60,000 bases of DNA from Owenia fusiformis (taxonomy: Eukaryota; Annelida; Polychaeta; Sabellida; Oweniidae): positions 19,484,455 to 19,544,454 of the forward strand of contig CAIIXF020000002.1 of NCBI GenBank assembly GCA_903813345.2, written 5' to 3'. This document shows, piece by piece, positions 1 through 42,800 of the stretch. Both the position numbers and the translations under genes were made by a program. How positions within the stretch are numbered: position 1 is the first letter of the stretch; each line of letters opens with the position of its first letter. Under the pieces are notes generated by a model, which had not been told where the DNA came from, ran no database searches, and saw only the letters and a list, made by a program, of their open reading frames with translations.

Positions 1-103
1 ACGCCAACTTCCGAACTCCAACCACCAAACGCTGAACACCATCCACAAAAAATTGGAGACTATATACAATATGGCACCACCTTTGGTTGTGACATAAAAA
101 TGA
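1..103 (-). repeat. Hairpin-ended short repeat family, partial copy
   Basis: Part of a dispersed family seen about 11 times in the window. Family features: GTCACCACC near one end, GGTGGTGACATA at the other, and between them CCAACTTTTT, GTGGATGGTGTTC and TAACAAATGGCAGG blocks. This copy holds the ACACCATCCAC half and a degenerate terminal hairpin. Confidence 0.6.
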
Positions 104-372
104 GATAAATAAAAGCATAAAACGACACAGGACTCGAGGCAACGTTAAACAGAAATGGATACTAAGTAGATTGGAAATTTCATTGACAGAAATAGATATT
201 AGGTTTAACAGAAATGGATTTAGGCTGAAGAGTTCTAAGACCTTTGTTGACAAATATAATAACCTTAATGAATCACATCTGGTTTTGTTGTTGTCGCCAC
301 TTAGTTACATCCTTATCAGGTATATCTGATCTGTCTGTTGCAGTTACTATGGTAATTACAACCTGTACCCAC

Positions 373-29677
<29,305 letters not shown>

Positions 29678-30200
29678 ATTGATGAATAAAAACTTTTTTC
29701 ACGTTTTTTGCTCAAATCTCGCATACTCCATTTTGAACGTAAGTCACGTGATCCTAAACTTTTTCAACTCTACTTAAATACTTTATAGCTTTGCTATATA
29801 TTCATTTTTGAGCATTTTTGTACTATGAATTATATACTGCCACTATTGTATCATTCATAACGCACTATATGCTGCATAATTTGAAGATAACTGAATGACC
29901 CAGTTTTGATCATGTGACTTTCACGCGAGAATCTAAAGCTGCCATGTTGGAAATTCTAGTTACAAATTAAAGTCACCCAGGTTTTTGCTAAGTAACCTTC
30001 CAACGTTGTTCATATGGCTAAAATTCAAACGAAAACCCAATGATAACATAGTGGAGTATATATTAAAACAACTCATTCTAAGGATTTTAGATGTTGATGG
30101 AGAAGTAATAATAAAACGAAACGAAAGCTGAAATAATTTTTTGGAAAAAACATCAGATATTGGAATACAATTAATTTTAAACGGAAGCTGCTGTGAAATT
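29678..30200. promoter_or_regulatory. Bidirectional promoter region between AFG2A and RBM26
   Basis: The 523 bp between the two divergent start codons must contain both 5' UTRs and promoters. It has an 8 bp palindromic E-box TCACGTGA at 29744-29751 and a related M-box TCATGTGA at 29910-29917; such sites bind bHLH-ZIP factors (USF, MITF/TFE). No clear TATA box and no CpG-rich core are seen. That both genes share regulation is inference from layout only. Confidence 0.6.
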
Positions 30201-30259
30201 ATGATCATTGAAGAACCAGAACAGTTCAAAGGATGGTTAACAAAGGTCCTTACTCCTAT
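30201..30259 (+). CDS. RBM26: RBM26 exon 1: start
   Basis: Encodes MIIEEPEQFKGWLTKVLTP, matching human MIIENFEALKSWLSKTLEP. Donor AT|GTAAGT, phase 2. Confidence 0.93.
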
Positions 30260-30787
30260 GTAAGTATAATTGATAGTACACTTTCAGAGGCTGCAACTTA
30301 TCGAATTCTACGACCACTTTAGATTGTGGTCGTACGTGCGTATAATTGGTCAGTCAATGTTTTTACAAAGTTGGAGAAAATATTACGCATTGCACACCTA
30401 AATGACCTACCTCGATACATTCCTTAGTATTTTAAAATTCTTTTTATGTAGTTGAATCGCCAATTGTATGGGTTTATCGGCAGAACAAAGAGGTTTTCGT
30501 TTTTGATAGCAATATTTGCGTGTAATATTTAACTTATTTCAACCGTCAAACTCCTCCATTCAGTTCCCGGCATGCACCAGTCATAAGGGAAATCCCTGTG
30601 GAATTCCCCTTCCGACATTTTGATTGTTGTTGTTGTGTTGCATAAGCCGCTTTTTCCTCGGCAGTTAGTCTCTTGTGCTTTTTCCTTGTATTTTCACAGT
30701 ATGTACTTTCTCTTGTACTTTATTCACTTGTTGTGCAGATTTTCAAAGTGTCATTCATTATTCATATTTACATTCATATTATTTCTT

Positions 30788-30827
<40 letters not shown>

Positions 30828-33800
30828 GTCATTATCTGTAATTATATTTAAACAGTCTCTGTCTGTTTCTTGGTTTGTTAATATTAGATTCTTTTAGTTA
30901 TCTTTAGATATGTCATTAAGAAATGTCTCATATCTCTGTTCTGTGCTTCATTAAGTGCTTTATGAAAGCCTGTCAAAATCTTTAAGTCTATATTTGGCTT
31001 GGGCCCTTCAATCCCTTTATAAATTGCTGATATATTTCTGATGTAAAGACTAAAATCTCTTCGTTCTGCCGATAAACCCATTTTCTAGGTATATTATTTC
31101 AGTGATTTAGACAATGTGTGGAAGGAGTGATTGATATTCAAAAAGTAACATTTGACTCAATTGAGGATCGCATCAAAATTCTCTATGTGCAGGACAACAT
31201 TGACATTTTCACTGACCTACAGAAATGAACTGGAAACCCCCATTGAGTTCCCCCAAAAAACAGTGTTACATAAGATTTTGTCAGCCCAAAATATCCTAAA
31301 GGACATAAGACATCTTTGCACAAATGGCATCATTTGAAAGCCTATTTAGTCCCGGGTTTTTAGTTTAGCAGCATATTTTTTATTTCTTTGGTATTTTATT
31401 TTCATTTTCTATATACCTGTATCTCTGAATCATATTTTTCAGTTGTGATGCCGATCCAGCAGCTCTAGCTAAGTACATAGTTGCTCTTGTGAAGAAAGAG
31501 AAGCCTGAAGATGATCTCAAAGAGCTTTGTAAAGAACAGTTAGATGTCTTCCTCCAAGATAGTAAGTACAAAGTCTAATGTACAGCCCTCTCCCAATTTT
31601 GAGTGAATAATTTTGTTGTCATGTTTTAATTTTTATAGATGGCATTTGTTTGCTAACGTTGTGTTATTTTGTTATTTCTTTTCATCTTTCATCCAAAGGC
31701 CATTACATATATTTAACTGAAGCAGTATGATATTAAATGATTCATTATTGTGTAACATTATTGTGATTCATCATTACTGCAGAATTAACCCTCATGCTTC
31801 TACAAGTGTATTCTTCAACCAAGCTTCAAATTTTTTTTTCCATATTTTCAGAAACTGAAGAGTTTGTAAGCACACTGTTTGTAAGTTTAGGAGATAAATC
31901 CTATTTGAAAGCTGATTTGGCCCCAGTAAGTACTGATGGCAAGGAGAATAGTAAGGCACCAGCCCAACAAACAGACACAAAGAAACGCACAAAGTCAGAT
32001 GAGGACAGACATGTAAGAGTTAAGGTAGTAAATCAAAAATTGTTTTCTGCATGATGCTATGCATGACGACTTTGCATTTGAATCTAAAATCACGTCTGTA
32101 TTTCAGAATTGAAATGAATAACTGAATGGATTAATAAAAAAAAGAAATTAAAGTACTCATAGTTATTGAATATTCCAAAATCCAACCACCCAATCCGAGA
32201 AACAAATCTTTAAATGTTCTTTTTCCATTCCTGATCATATTTCTGTTCTCACCATAGGAAGTGCCCGATGATAGGGACAGAGATCCCAGGAGGCGAAGGT
32301 CAAGGAGTCGTAGTAGAAGTCCTCGTGATGGCAGACGTAGATTCACTGAGAGACCCAGTGTAAAAGACAGGCTGGGACCTGCACCGACTGTTCCCCCACC
32401 CCCCAGTCTTCACAATCACCCACCACCCCCTCGTGATCGCTATCCACACGATGGCAATTTCCGTGGAAGGCGACGAACAAGAAGCAGGAGTAGAAGTCGT
32501 AGTTTATCACCTCGACCGAGACACCGGTCATGGGATAGACGTCCTAGATCAAGGTCACGGTCCTGGTCAAGGTCACGCTCATTTTCAAGGTCACGATCGA
32601 GATCAAGGTCAAGATCTCCAAGTGAGTAATTGTTTCTCTTTAATGAAGGTTTATAACTGGACTTTAAAAAAATTTAATTTTTGAATAAACTTTTTAATGA
32701 ATTTGATGCAGGACCTATTGTTAATCATTTTTAGATTTTGTTTTGAAAATCAGCTTTAAAATGAAGCCTCCATATTTCACTTTTCAGGACGTAGAAGTTA
32801 CAGCCCACGTGATGACTATAGAGTGCGTAAAGCCCCTGCTGACTCTACCCCAAGCCCTAGAACAGACTTCAGGCACCACAGTCCCGGACCCTGGAGACCT
32901 CCTCCCCCAAGGAGGCAGCGATGTCGGGATTACGATGGTAAACCTTCAATCTTTTAATTGCATGGGTGCCAATAGAGGAGTTTCTATAAAATTTTGAAAT
33001 TTAACTTATTCTTGTCTTTTTTGTGAGGTTTTAAGAGATTTGCATTAAACTTAAGAGGGTGGTTGCGTAAATGATGCCAACAATAACTTTTTTTTATTTT
33101 TTTATATGTGAAACTTTGTTCAATTCTGAGAAAAATGAGACCAAAAAAAATTAGGGTCACCGTGCTCGAATTTTTTTTACAGCCAAAACAAAATCATACC
33201 CAAAACACTAAAAATCACTCTTAGATATCCCCTAAATTGACCTTTTCATTGTATTTCAATGGGAAAAATAATGTATTTTCTCCCCTATAATAACATTAAA
33301 TAAAAGTAATTTCCCAACAATAACTTTTTTTTATATTTCATTAATTTAAACCTCGTTCAATTGTTAAAATAATGACCCGAAAAAAATATGGGGTCACCGA
33401 GCTATTTTTTTTTCTACAGCCAAATCAAAACCATACCCCCAAAACACTAAAATCACTCTTAACATGTCCGTTAATTGCCCTTTCTATTGTAGGTAGTCTA
33501 AATGATGGCCCAAAAGTGCTAGGAAAGCAATTATAAATGTACACTTATGACATAGGGCTATGCATAAATTTGGTACCGTTGGAAAGCTCATAGTGCTAAT
33601 TTTGAGATTCACTTGTTAAAAATTATAAAATGTGGACCTTAAGTGCCCAAATGCTCGTTTCCATAGTAACCACAAAAATAATGACAAGAAAGTGTTTTTT
33701 ACACATAACTCCCCCAATATTTCTTCGATTTTGATAAAATTTATATCATATTAAAGATAAAATAGAGCTCAATTTTTCAAAATTACATTTATGCAAATTA

Positions 33801-36800
33801 GCTCATTTGCATATTGATTGTGACGTCATAACTGAATTATTTTGTATTTTTAAATAGACGAGTATATTTTGAATTTCAATGAGAAAATCACCATACTGAA
33901 CAGCAATTTAGAGTTCTTTCCAACTAATACTTTATTATGTTAAAATTTTCATTCATTTCTTCAAAAATGACACTGAATAATATAAAGTTTATTTTGAAGT
34001 AAAAATACAGCATAATTAATGCATATAGTCAATATACCCTTTCCAACCAATAATCCAGTCCCTTATTGTCTAAATTGCCCGAATTGGCTATAGTTCCATG
34101 ATCATTTAGTATCAATATTATTCTTTTGGAAAGTTTCATTATTGTAATACTATTATTAAAAACAAATGAATATTGTTATTGATGTGGAGCTTAGGCATTG
34201 TCCCAATAATCTGTTGCTATGACAACCAATAGTTATGTCTATTTACATTGTGTACATGCAGGCCCATAGCCAGTGGTTCGTTGGGTTTGAGTGAATCCCC
34301 TGGCCAAAAATGTTCACCATTCTGAGCATTTTTCAAGTGATTTTTGTCATTTTTGGGCCAAAATGGTCAAATGTGAACCCCCTGGAATTTTTTGATTTTT
34401 TTAGCAAAAGCAGGCTATAGGCATGACATGTATAATAAAATCATGTACATGACAAAATATGCATAAAATATAGATTTATTTTTATCAGAATAACTACATA
34501 CCACTTTTTTAAAATCCCGAAAAAGAATAAAGTGTTCTGTAGTTCATAATTAAGTATTTGTAAATATGGATTTATGGATACCCTGTACATAGCTACATGT
34601 GTTTAGGAATGGTGTTTACAGGGAACATATTCTCTTGAGCTGTTGAGAGATATTGTCATTTTAAACAGATGCTGTTCTTTTTGTTCTGTGTCCATTGTCT
34701 ATATTATGAATGCCATAAATACCATAAATCCAAAGATAGACAGAGAAAATTAAATAAAGTCAATGTGCTCAGTAAGTTCCACTTCTGCCATGGACTCGTT
34801 TGTCAAACTCATTATTGCCTCGCTGGTCATATCCTGTCTTCTGTAGCATGTGCTTACATACACTCTAAGAGGGCTGAGTCATACAAGAATACCCCAAGAC
34901 CAATAATGTGGATCATACCTGAAATTGAATATCACACAAAAGTAACTAATTGCATGTATCACTATGATATAAAAGAAATATGAATGCAGTTACTTCATTC
35001 AAGCATAACATTATCCAAATTTATAGTTACATAGTATTGGAATTCCAATCATGGTGTTAAAATTGTAATCAGGACCAAATTATGAAGGCCTATGTGTAGT
35101 TTTCTTTTTGAATTAGGCAAGAAAGTTATCTTTTTTTGATAATAAAAATGATGAGTTAATCCCATACAGCAAAACCTGTATATCTGAACACCTGGCTGAT
35201 CCAAATACCTTCAAATGCTAACACAATTTCTGGCTCCATTTTTCCTCCCATTGACTTGACTCCCATGTTAAAAACCTTGAAATCTGACAACATCCTAATT
35301 CGAACAGTGGACACTCATATTTGAAAATTTAACATGTGTTAATTGAACACTTGCCACAATTTTTACAAAACTGTTCAAATATTTTAAATTTAAGACTGAT
35401 TTGATATGAAATTCTGAAAAATATGAAATGGCCTCAGATTTTGGATGCCATGAAGCCAAATGGTCAATAGAAATATTAATATTCATTGAGAATGCGTTAA
35501 AATCCACAATCTTGCGGATAGAGAAACCGAAATCAATACTTCTCCCCATCCGAATGCTTTCTGACCATTCTCAATGATGTTCAGATTGGACAGATTTTAC
35601 TGTATATTTCTTGTTCCCTTACCTCTTACATTCTGTACCTCCAGCTAATTTTGTATAATGTCAAATGACTGTTAGTCAGGTGTAACGTACATCCACTGAA
35701 GCCAACTTTCTGGCCACCCAAGACATCTTTGGAAACAAGGCCTGCAGAACATAAATAAATATGTTGTAAATTTACATATCTACAGGGTGGGCCAATAACA
35801 ATTAGAAAATTTTTCCATTTCTTCAATTTTCTTTATTATTGCAGCTCAATCAATAAAAATTCAGATAACTGTAAAATGATTACTGGTGAACATGTTAAAT
35901 TTAAAAATGTGTATGTATTTATTTTTGGCTTGTCAATTGATCATGATCTGTATTCTACATGCAGACATGTGTCATGACGAATTTCAAATTTTCTCAGCTT
36001 GAGCCATCACTGCTGAAATCATCTTTTTAACATACAATATGTGCCCTGCAAATGGTCTCACCACACTTTTCATCAATTAAAACATATGTTGTTATCTCTA
36101 GAAGTTAACCATCTCTCCCTTGGATAATATAGCTTACTGACCTCCTGCTTTTTTTCTTGAAGTGAGTAATTAAAGCTTGAGCTTGTATATTCAATAATTA
36201 TATTTACACAATATTGACAATGAATTATTTTTTCAATTTCCTAAAGTATTGAAGATAATACATGACTAAAAGTTACAATGGATTTTTTGGCCCACCTTGT
36301 ATATAATCTATTTATTACAAAAACAACTAGACTTGAAGTTATTTTAGTACCAGCTGGAAAGATCACTTGATACCATATATCAAAGTATCCATGCCATTTT
36401 GATACTTATTGCATCCTTCTGTTTAGCCAGAAACATGATATTTTGAGGCATATTGTGATCTGGGCTCAATCAGATGGGAATTGAGTTACACCTGTCAAAA
36501 AGTGTCATGATTATCATATAATGATTGCCTTAATGTCTATTCATTTATTGTATTCTGTAGTCATTGCCTACACAGGTAAAGGTGATATAACATCTATCTA
36601 TATAACTTGAACAATATATTACATGTCATTTATACAATTACCTGTACTCAAAAACTTCCAGGTCATTTGACTGGACAAGTATGTATGGCCTATGTCGACA
36701 ATGACGTGACAGTCATCTAAAGGATCTAACTGCATTGCATGATCATTTATCATTAATCATAATAACTTCCTCAACCTCCCAATCATTTTGACGCAACTGT

Positions 36801-39800
36801 TAGTGTCCATAAAACCGTTGTTTGTTGTTTTGGGTAACTTGTCATCTGAAATACATGGAAAAGTTTGAAAGTATATCAAGAATAAAATGAAACTTGAGAC
36901 GTCATATGATGTTCTATGATATCTAATACCGATACAGTAAACATATAAATGTACAGTTTCGACTATACTGCAGTACAGCACATGTACAGTACGTGTAGCA
37001 TGTTTATCCGTACCCTAGTTCAACGCCGGGGCCATAAGACATGCCAGATAAGAAACCAGGCCCCAGGCGAGGTCTAATGTTGTTGGGACTATCCGTGCCC
37101 AAATATTTATTGATGATAACTGCATGTGATTGCCATGTACCACAGGACACTTTTAATACATGTACACGAAACATGTACATGTAATTTTCCATTACAAAGT
37201 TATCTTTTTGCCCACATCAAAATGTACTTTTACTGTGATAGGCGATAGGCAGTCAAATATAGTTAACATTTCATTTAAGATGTCCCGACTCTGCCCGCAT
37301 GGGAGGTCTCTGGGACATGAAAACCTGTTGAGTTTGAACATGGCCTTTGTAAGATCAAGGTCATGACGAATCGATCACCCAAAATAAATTCATATGTAAT
37401 TTTAAGAAGAATTTCAGTGATTATATGCATACGATCACAGAATAATCCATTGTATTTATATATAACACTACCATCTACTATTAACATACCAAATTATTAC
37501 ATTAAATACTAAATTTCAAGGGAATTTATGAGAATTTTCAAATCAATATTACGCAAATGACAATTCCCGATCGAGAACCAGGAAGCGATTTCTACCTATA
37601 AATATGGTGATTTTGATCGATAACAAAAGGAAAATGATATTGAATTCGATACTTCTTACCTTCATAAACAGTTGTTATGATGTTTAATGCTTCGATTCTC
37701 CACTGTTTGCCCGATTGAGACTGAAATCGTCCCGTCATCAGTGCAGCATCTTGTTTCTAGGTGGGCGATAATTGGTGAGGAGTTTCAGAGACGTTCAAAA
37801 ATTACGACAATAGAGTGTCTTATTTTCCCGTGCAACTAATTCTCTCATCACAAATAAATATTATAAAGCCATTTTCATTCATTTTGAACATAAGTTTTAT
37901 TTATTTGAGTAATATACATTAAAATAACAAAATCACGGCATCGAAACCAAAACCGAAAGTTAGATGCGCGAGAATGATGCGCACTCGTCCATCGGCTTTA
38001 GGAAACCACCCTCTTAAGTGACTAATACTTTCTTCTTTTTCATAGTGATATTTAAATTCAGTGAAAAATTTCTTCTCAAATTTTTCCTTTGACGGTTATG
38101 GTATTTAAATCAATTTCTATGACTTTTTCAACTTTTTGAAAAAGCGTGGGCCAAATCTCCATTGATGCAATGTTAGAACTCTTTAATAGCATCTATTTAT
38201 TCAGCGATATATATATCAACTCCCTTATTGTGATTCAGAGTAAGTCTTGTTTTGTGTATTTGCAGAGAAAGGATTCTGTATGCGAGGGGACTTGTGCCAG
38301 TTTGATCATGGAGTCGACCCAGTCATTGTTGAAGATGTGAACTTGCCAAAAGTTTTGTCATTCCCGGGTGGACCTAACCCCCCAACTGGACCACCTGGCC
38401 CACCAAGAGGACCACCTGGCCCACCAAGAGGACCACCTGGTCCACCCAGGGGACCACCACCGCCTGGTAAGAGGAATTATATCAATGACTAATAGATTTT
38501 TGGCTCAATCAGTAAGCCAATGGGATTGAATAGGCGTCTGTTGATCCCTCCATCTGTTGGTCCATCCATCTGTGGTCCATCCATGTTAACATTGGACACA
38601 CAAATTAAAACTGCTATTTGTATTGAGTCATATCCACAGTTATTAATTTTATGCATATCAATAATGCCTATTCGACCTTTCATCACCATTTGAAAAATTG
38701 CTGATTTTGACATCAAAAAGTAAATTTCTCTTTAAATATCAGATATTTTGTTAAAGTAGAACTTTTTTGCAACATATGTCCTCTGAAGATTTCAAAGCAC
38801 TCAGAATTACAGATTTCAATGTTTACTCTAATATTTGACAAAAAGTAGGCTTGGCAGGGAACTTTTTCACGCTAGGCTTTTACTCTGACCCAGCACCACA
38901 CTTTATTTAGCTCCCACCACAGCCTATTGGCAAATCATGATTGTTCCCATAGTCTAATCTTGATTAAATACACAATAATAGCATGTGAAAAGGATGAAAT
39001 ATAACATACGATGATTTATCAAGATGGAACAGTTATGCTGAAGATGTTTTCACTTGGCTAAATATTTCCTGGTGAGAGGCCTGAGAATTTATACTGACTT
39101 GATTTCAAACTAAACGTTTTACCATTTAAGAATTCAACCTGAAAGTACATATCAATCCATTGGAAGTTCAAAAGCAAGTTATTTTGCCAAAAAATGTTTA
39201 AAATATTTATGAAGTCCCCTTAATGTGGAAATGCTTTATTTGGCAAATTAATGTACTACTTACCCTGCATGCAGAGTCTAGTTAAACTACACTCTGCCTA
39301 GTTGAGACCATATAACAGTTTAGTAGCCCCGCCCCCACGATGGGTACCGGTGACAGTTTGGGTAATAAATCAATTCTGACCTACGCGCTGACCTTTCTTC
39401 CACCAATCAGCGAGCTTGAAGAAACATACGCCAAATGCGTTCTAATTAAATATGCGTGTGTCATTGGTCAATTCCGGGCTCAACGATGACGTCAGAAGGA
39501 ATGACCATATATAGAACGTCGGTCAAATTCGGCCGACGAACACTGATTGGTGCGGTGAGTTCATAGGTTTATTTTAGTTTGAAAGAGTGAAGACGAAGCT
39601 CTCTTTTAAGAAGTGAAGTCAAACGAATGCAAAGGGTATTTACTACTCCAAGTTATACCCTGAATAACTCATATCAAGATTCCTCAAAGCTAGCAATTTC
39701 TGATCAACTTTTTGGAAAAATTCATGAAAATCTAAATTCAGCTGTTATTACACACACATATTACACACTCTCAATGTTTTACTAAAGTGCTATATAATTG

Positions 39801-42800
39801 AATAAAAATTTTAAAACTAATAAATCTCAATTTCTGAATGTATCAAAATCAATCAAAATATCATTGGTATCTAAATTTCAAGACTGCTTTTTCAGAATGA
39901 TATAGGAACTCCCAATGAAGCTAGTTAATGAGAAATATATTCAACAACGTCTTCCCAACATTTGCCATGTTTATTTTAGTTATTTAAAGTACATTAATAT
40001 TTCATCTACAAGCTCAAAGAGCTATAGCCTAGATCTTGAAATAAATTTTTAGTGGTAGTTGTATATGGGCCCCAGGGCAGCTTTACAATTACTAAAATAT
40101 CAACAAATTAACTGATCCCCTTTCCACCTGAAATTAATTAATATGTTGGGGAAATGGTCCTATCACCGTACAGGTACTCTGGAAAACTACTGACGATTTC
40201 AAATATGATAACTTCAACTTATTTTGAGAATATGAGATGAAAGATCAACCTTTGACATTTCTCAATCTCCGAACGGTAACACTTTAAGACCCCTTAGACT
40301 CGCATGTGCGGTGGTCCTAATTATCGCACAGTCATCCTAATTATCGCACAGTCGTCCTAATTATCGCACAGTCGTCCTAATTATCGCACAGTTGTGTTTC
40401 AGATGTCATTTCACGATACTGTATACATTTCTCTGTTTCTAACAGATACATACATATGCTATAATCATTTTTCTATCAGTTCTAGTGTAAAATATCAACA
40501 AAATATACATTATACACTTTATTTGGGGGGTCAAACTTTGTCAGACGAATTTCACTTCTTGCGCGATAGCATTTATGACAAAAGCGGAAGTAAACAATTC
40601 TTAAAAAATGAAGAGATATTTCTAAATATATGAATAAATCATGAAGATTGGGAGTAATCGTAACACTGGTTTAAACGATGGTGGGTGCATATTTTAGCTA
40701 TTTAGGACAATCGTGCGATAATTAGGACCATTTCCCCTAGTGGTATAAATAAACCAAGGAAAATAAATATAAATGCGCTTTTGCCCAACAGGTAAATGCA
40801 ATTATTAACAAATACTCATTTGAATGATATATCAAAATAAGTGAGAGCACAGGGCCATTGGTCCATTGAACCAATGGACTAGATTTTGATTGATGTTAAA
40901 AAACAGCAAGAAAATATAAACCTAGAGCTCTTTCGTTTTGTTATAAGTTACACTGTTATACGTTGCAGTGATTGTACTCTGCGGGAGAATTATTTTGATT
41001 TTGGTCACTTTAAAATCAAAAATAAAGGCTCACATTAAAATCAACATTATTGACTTGCATATTTGAGGCTGTGTGTAGTTTCTAAGCCCTTCATCAATTT
41101 TGAACTGATTTTGAATAATGCAGATGCGAGTAGGTAGTTACCAGATTCACCACCAGGTGGCTTGTTGGGTCAGATAGCATGGCGGGTATAGTAGAAAGTT
41201 CCCTTTGTTTTAAATTACATCTATTTGCGTGGCTCAATTTTCATATAACCCGTATGTATCTAATAGTTATGTAAATTAAAATATGTCCAGTAAAAATAAA
41301 AAGTTATCTATCAATACAATAGAAGATATTTCATTTTTTGTGATTTTGTAACATGGGGTCTATGGGGAATCAACCTGAACAAGAAGTCACATTTTCAAAA
41401 AAAATTAAATTTTCAAAGTTGATTTTCGAAACCATATTTATTGTACTTTTACATACAGATTTTAAATATGAGATCACTTTGACCGAGTTTTGAATATTTA
41501 ATGACGTAAATCAAGATTATTTCTACTCGCATCTAGTCTATTGTGTCATGACCTCGAATTTTGTAAAAAAATTGGTTATCAAGATTTTTTATCAATGAGT
41601 TCTGTAATCATATTGAGATCTATTGAAATATTAGAATCCACCATGTTCTCTGTAATTATTATATTAGTGCCTTGGGCATTTAGGAAAATCAAAATCAAAC
41701 CTTCAGAGCCCCTGGCGGATCCAGAAGCTAACAAGGGGGGGGGGCACATTTCAAGTTTGACAAAAAATTTCCAGGCCCCTAAAATCAAAAAGGCCCATTT
41801 TTTGAGGCCATACATTTCTAGGCTCACTCAAGGAGGGGGGGGTTTCGTGCCCCATGGGCCCCCCCCCCTGGATCCGCCAATAAGACCATTCTAATAATGC
41901 CCTTATATAAAATAAGTGGTATTGCATCTTTTAATTTATTACTTTAGGTGCAGTGAGACATCCCGGACCTCCACCACCCAGGGGTCCTCCTGCAGGTATG
42001 CCTGGTCCCCCTCATGGTATGGAAGGTCCTGTTATGCCAAGGCCCCCACTCCCTGGGGGTCCTGGAGGTCCTCCTCCAATGCAGCCACAGCCAAGGCCTC
42101 CCATGGGTAAGTTAATGATTTTCTGGTTAAATGTATCAATTTGCCTAAGAATAGTGTCAGTTATTCCTCGATGCATATCCAAGTGTCGATATAATCACAT
42201 TGAAAAAAAAACAATTCAAATCCTCTATCTCTCTCAATTAGGCTAATATTGCTACCTATTTGTTCTCCAACAAATGCCAATATTTTTCCACTCCCAGTGA
42301 TCAAATAATGATATTTTAAAATTAACCGCTATTGTAGATCCCCCACCCCCTGGGACTCAACAAAGTCCCCCTATCCCCACCCCCCACTCCACATCTGGCA
42401 AACCGCCATATTGGGGTAAGTGTACACTGTACATGGTGAAGGTTTACGACTTTGTGGGTTGGGTTTTTATTGATGTTTTTTTGGTGTTGCTATGACATTT
42501 ATAGTATGTGTTATTGGTTCACATGGTGAGCCGATGGAATCCCTTGCTATCCATCCTTGTTTTGGAGAATTCAGCTGATAGTCAGAAGACATTTTCAAAA
42601 AGAATTATTTCATTCATACCAAATTATGGTAACTTGCATATAAAGGAGTTAGCATTAGTAATCACCATGTGAGTCCATCCATACATTGGTGCCATTTTCA
42701 AACTTGGGATTCTGGCTTGGTGTCTTGTCGAGGGACACAAGGGAAAGTATCCTGATTCTGAACAGTTATAAAACAATAAAGAAAATTTATATGTTATTGT

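Larger units (their letters stand above)
33050..38018. mobile_element. Possible 5 kb element with 16 bp inverted ends in RBM26 intron 5
   Basis: ACTTAAGAGGGTGGTT near 33050 and its perfect complement AACCACCCTCTTAAGT near 38018 bound almost the whole intron. No clear target duplication, and the interior holds other MITEs, so the pair could instead be two related short elements. Confidence 0.4.

Noticed and set aside
34669-34983. 104-codon ORF in RBM26 intron 5
   Set aside because: No recognised similarity, cysteine and histidine spacing without a motif, no splice signals that fit.
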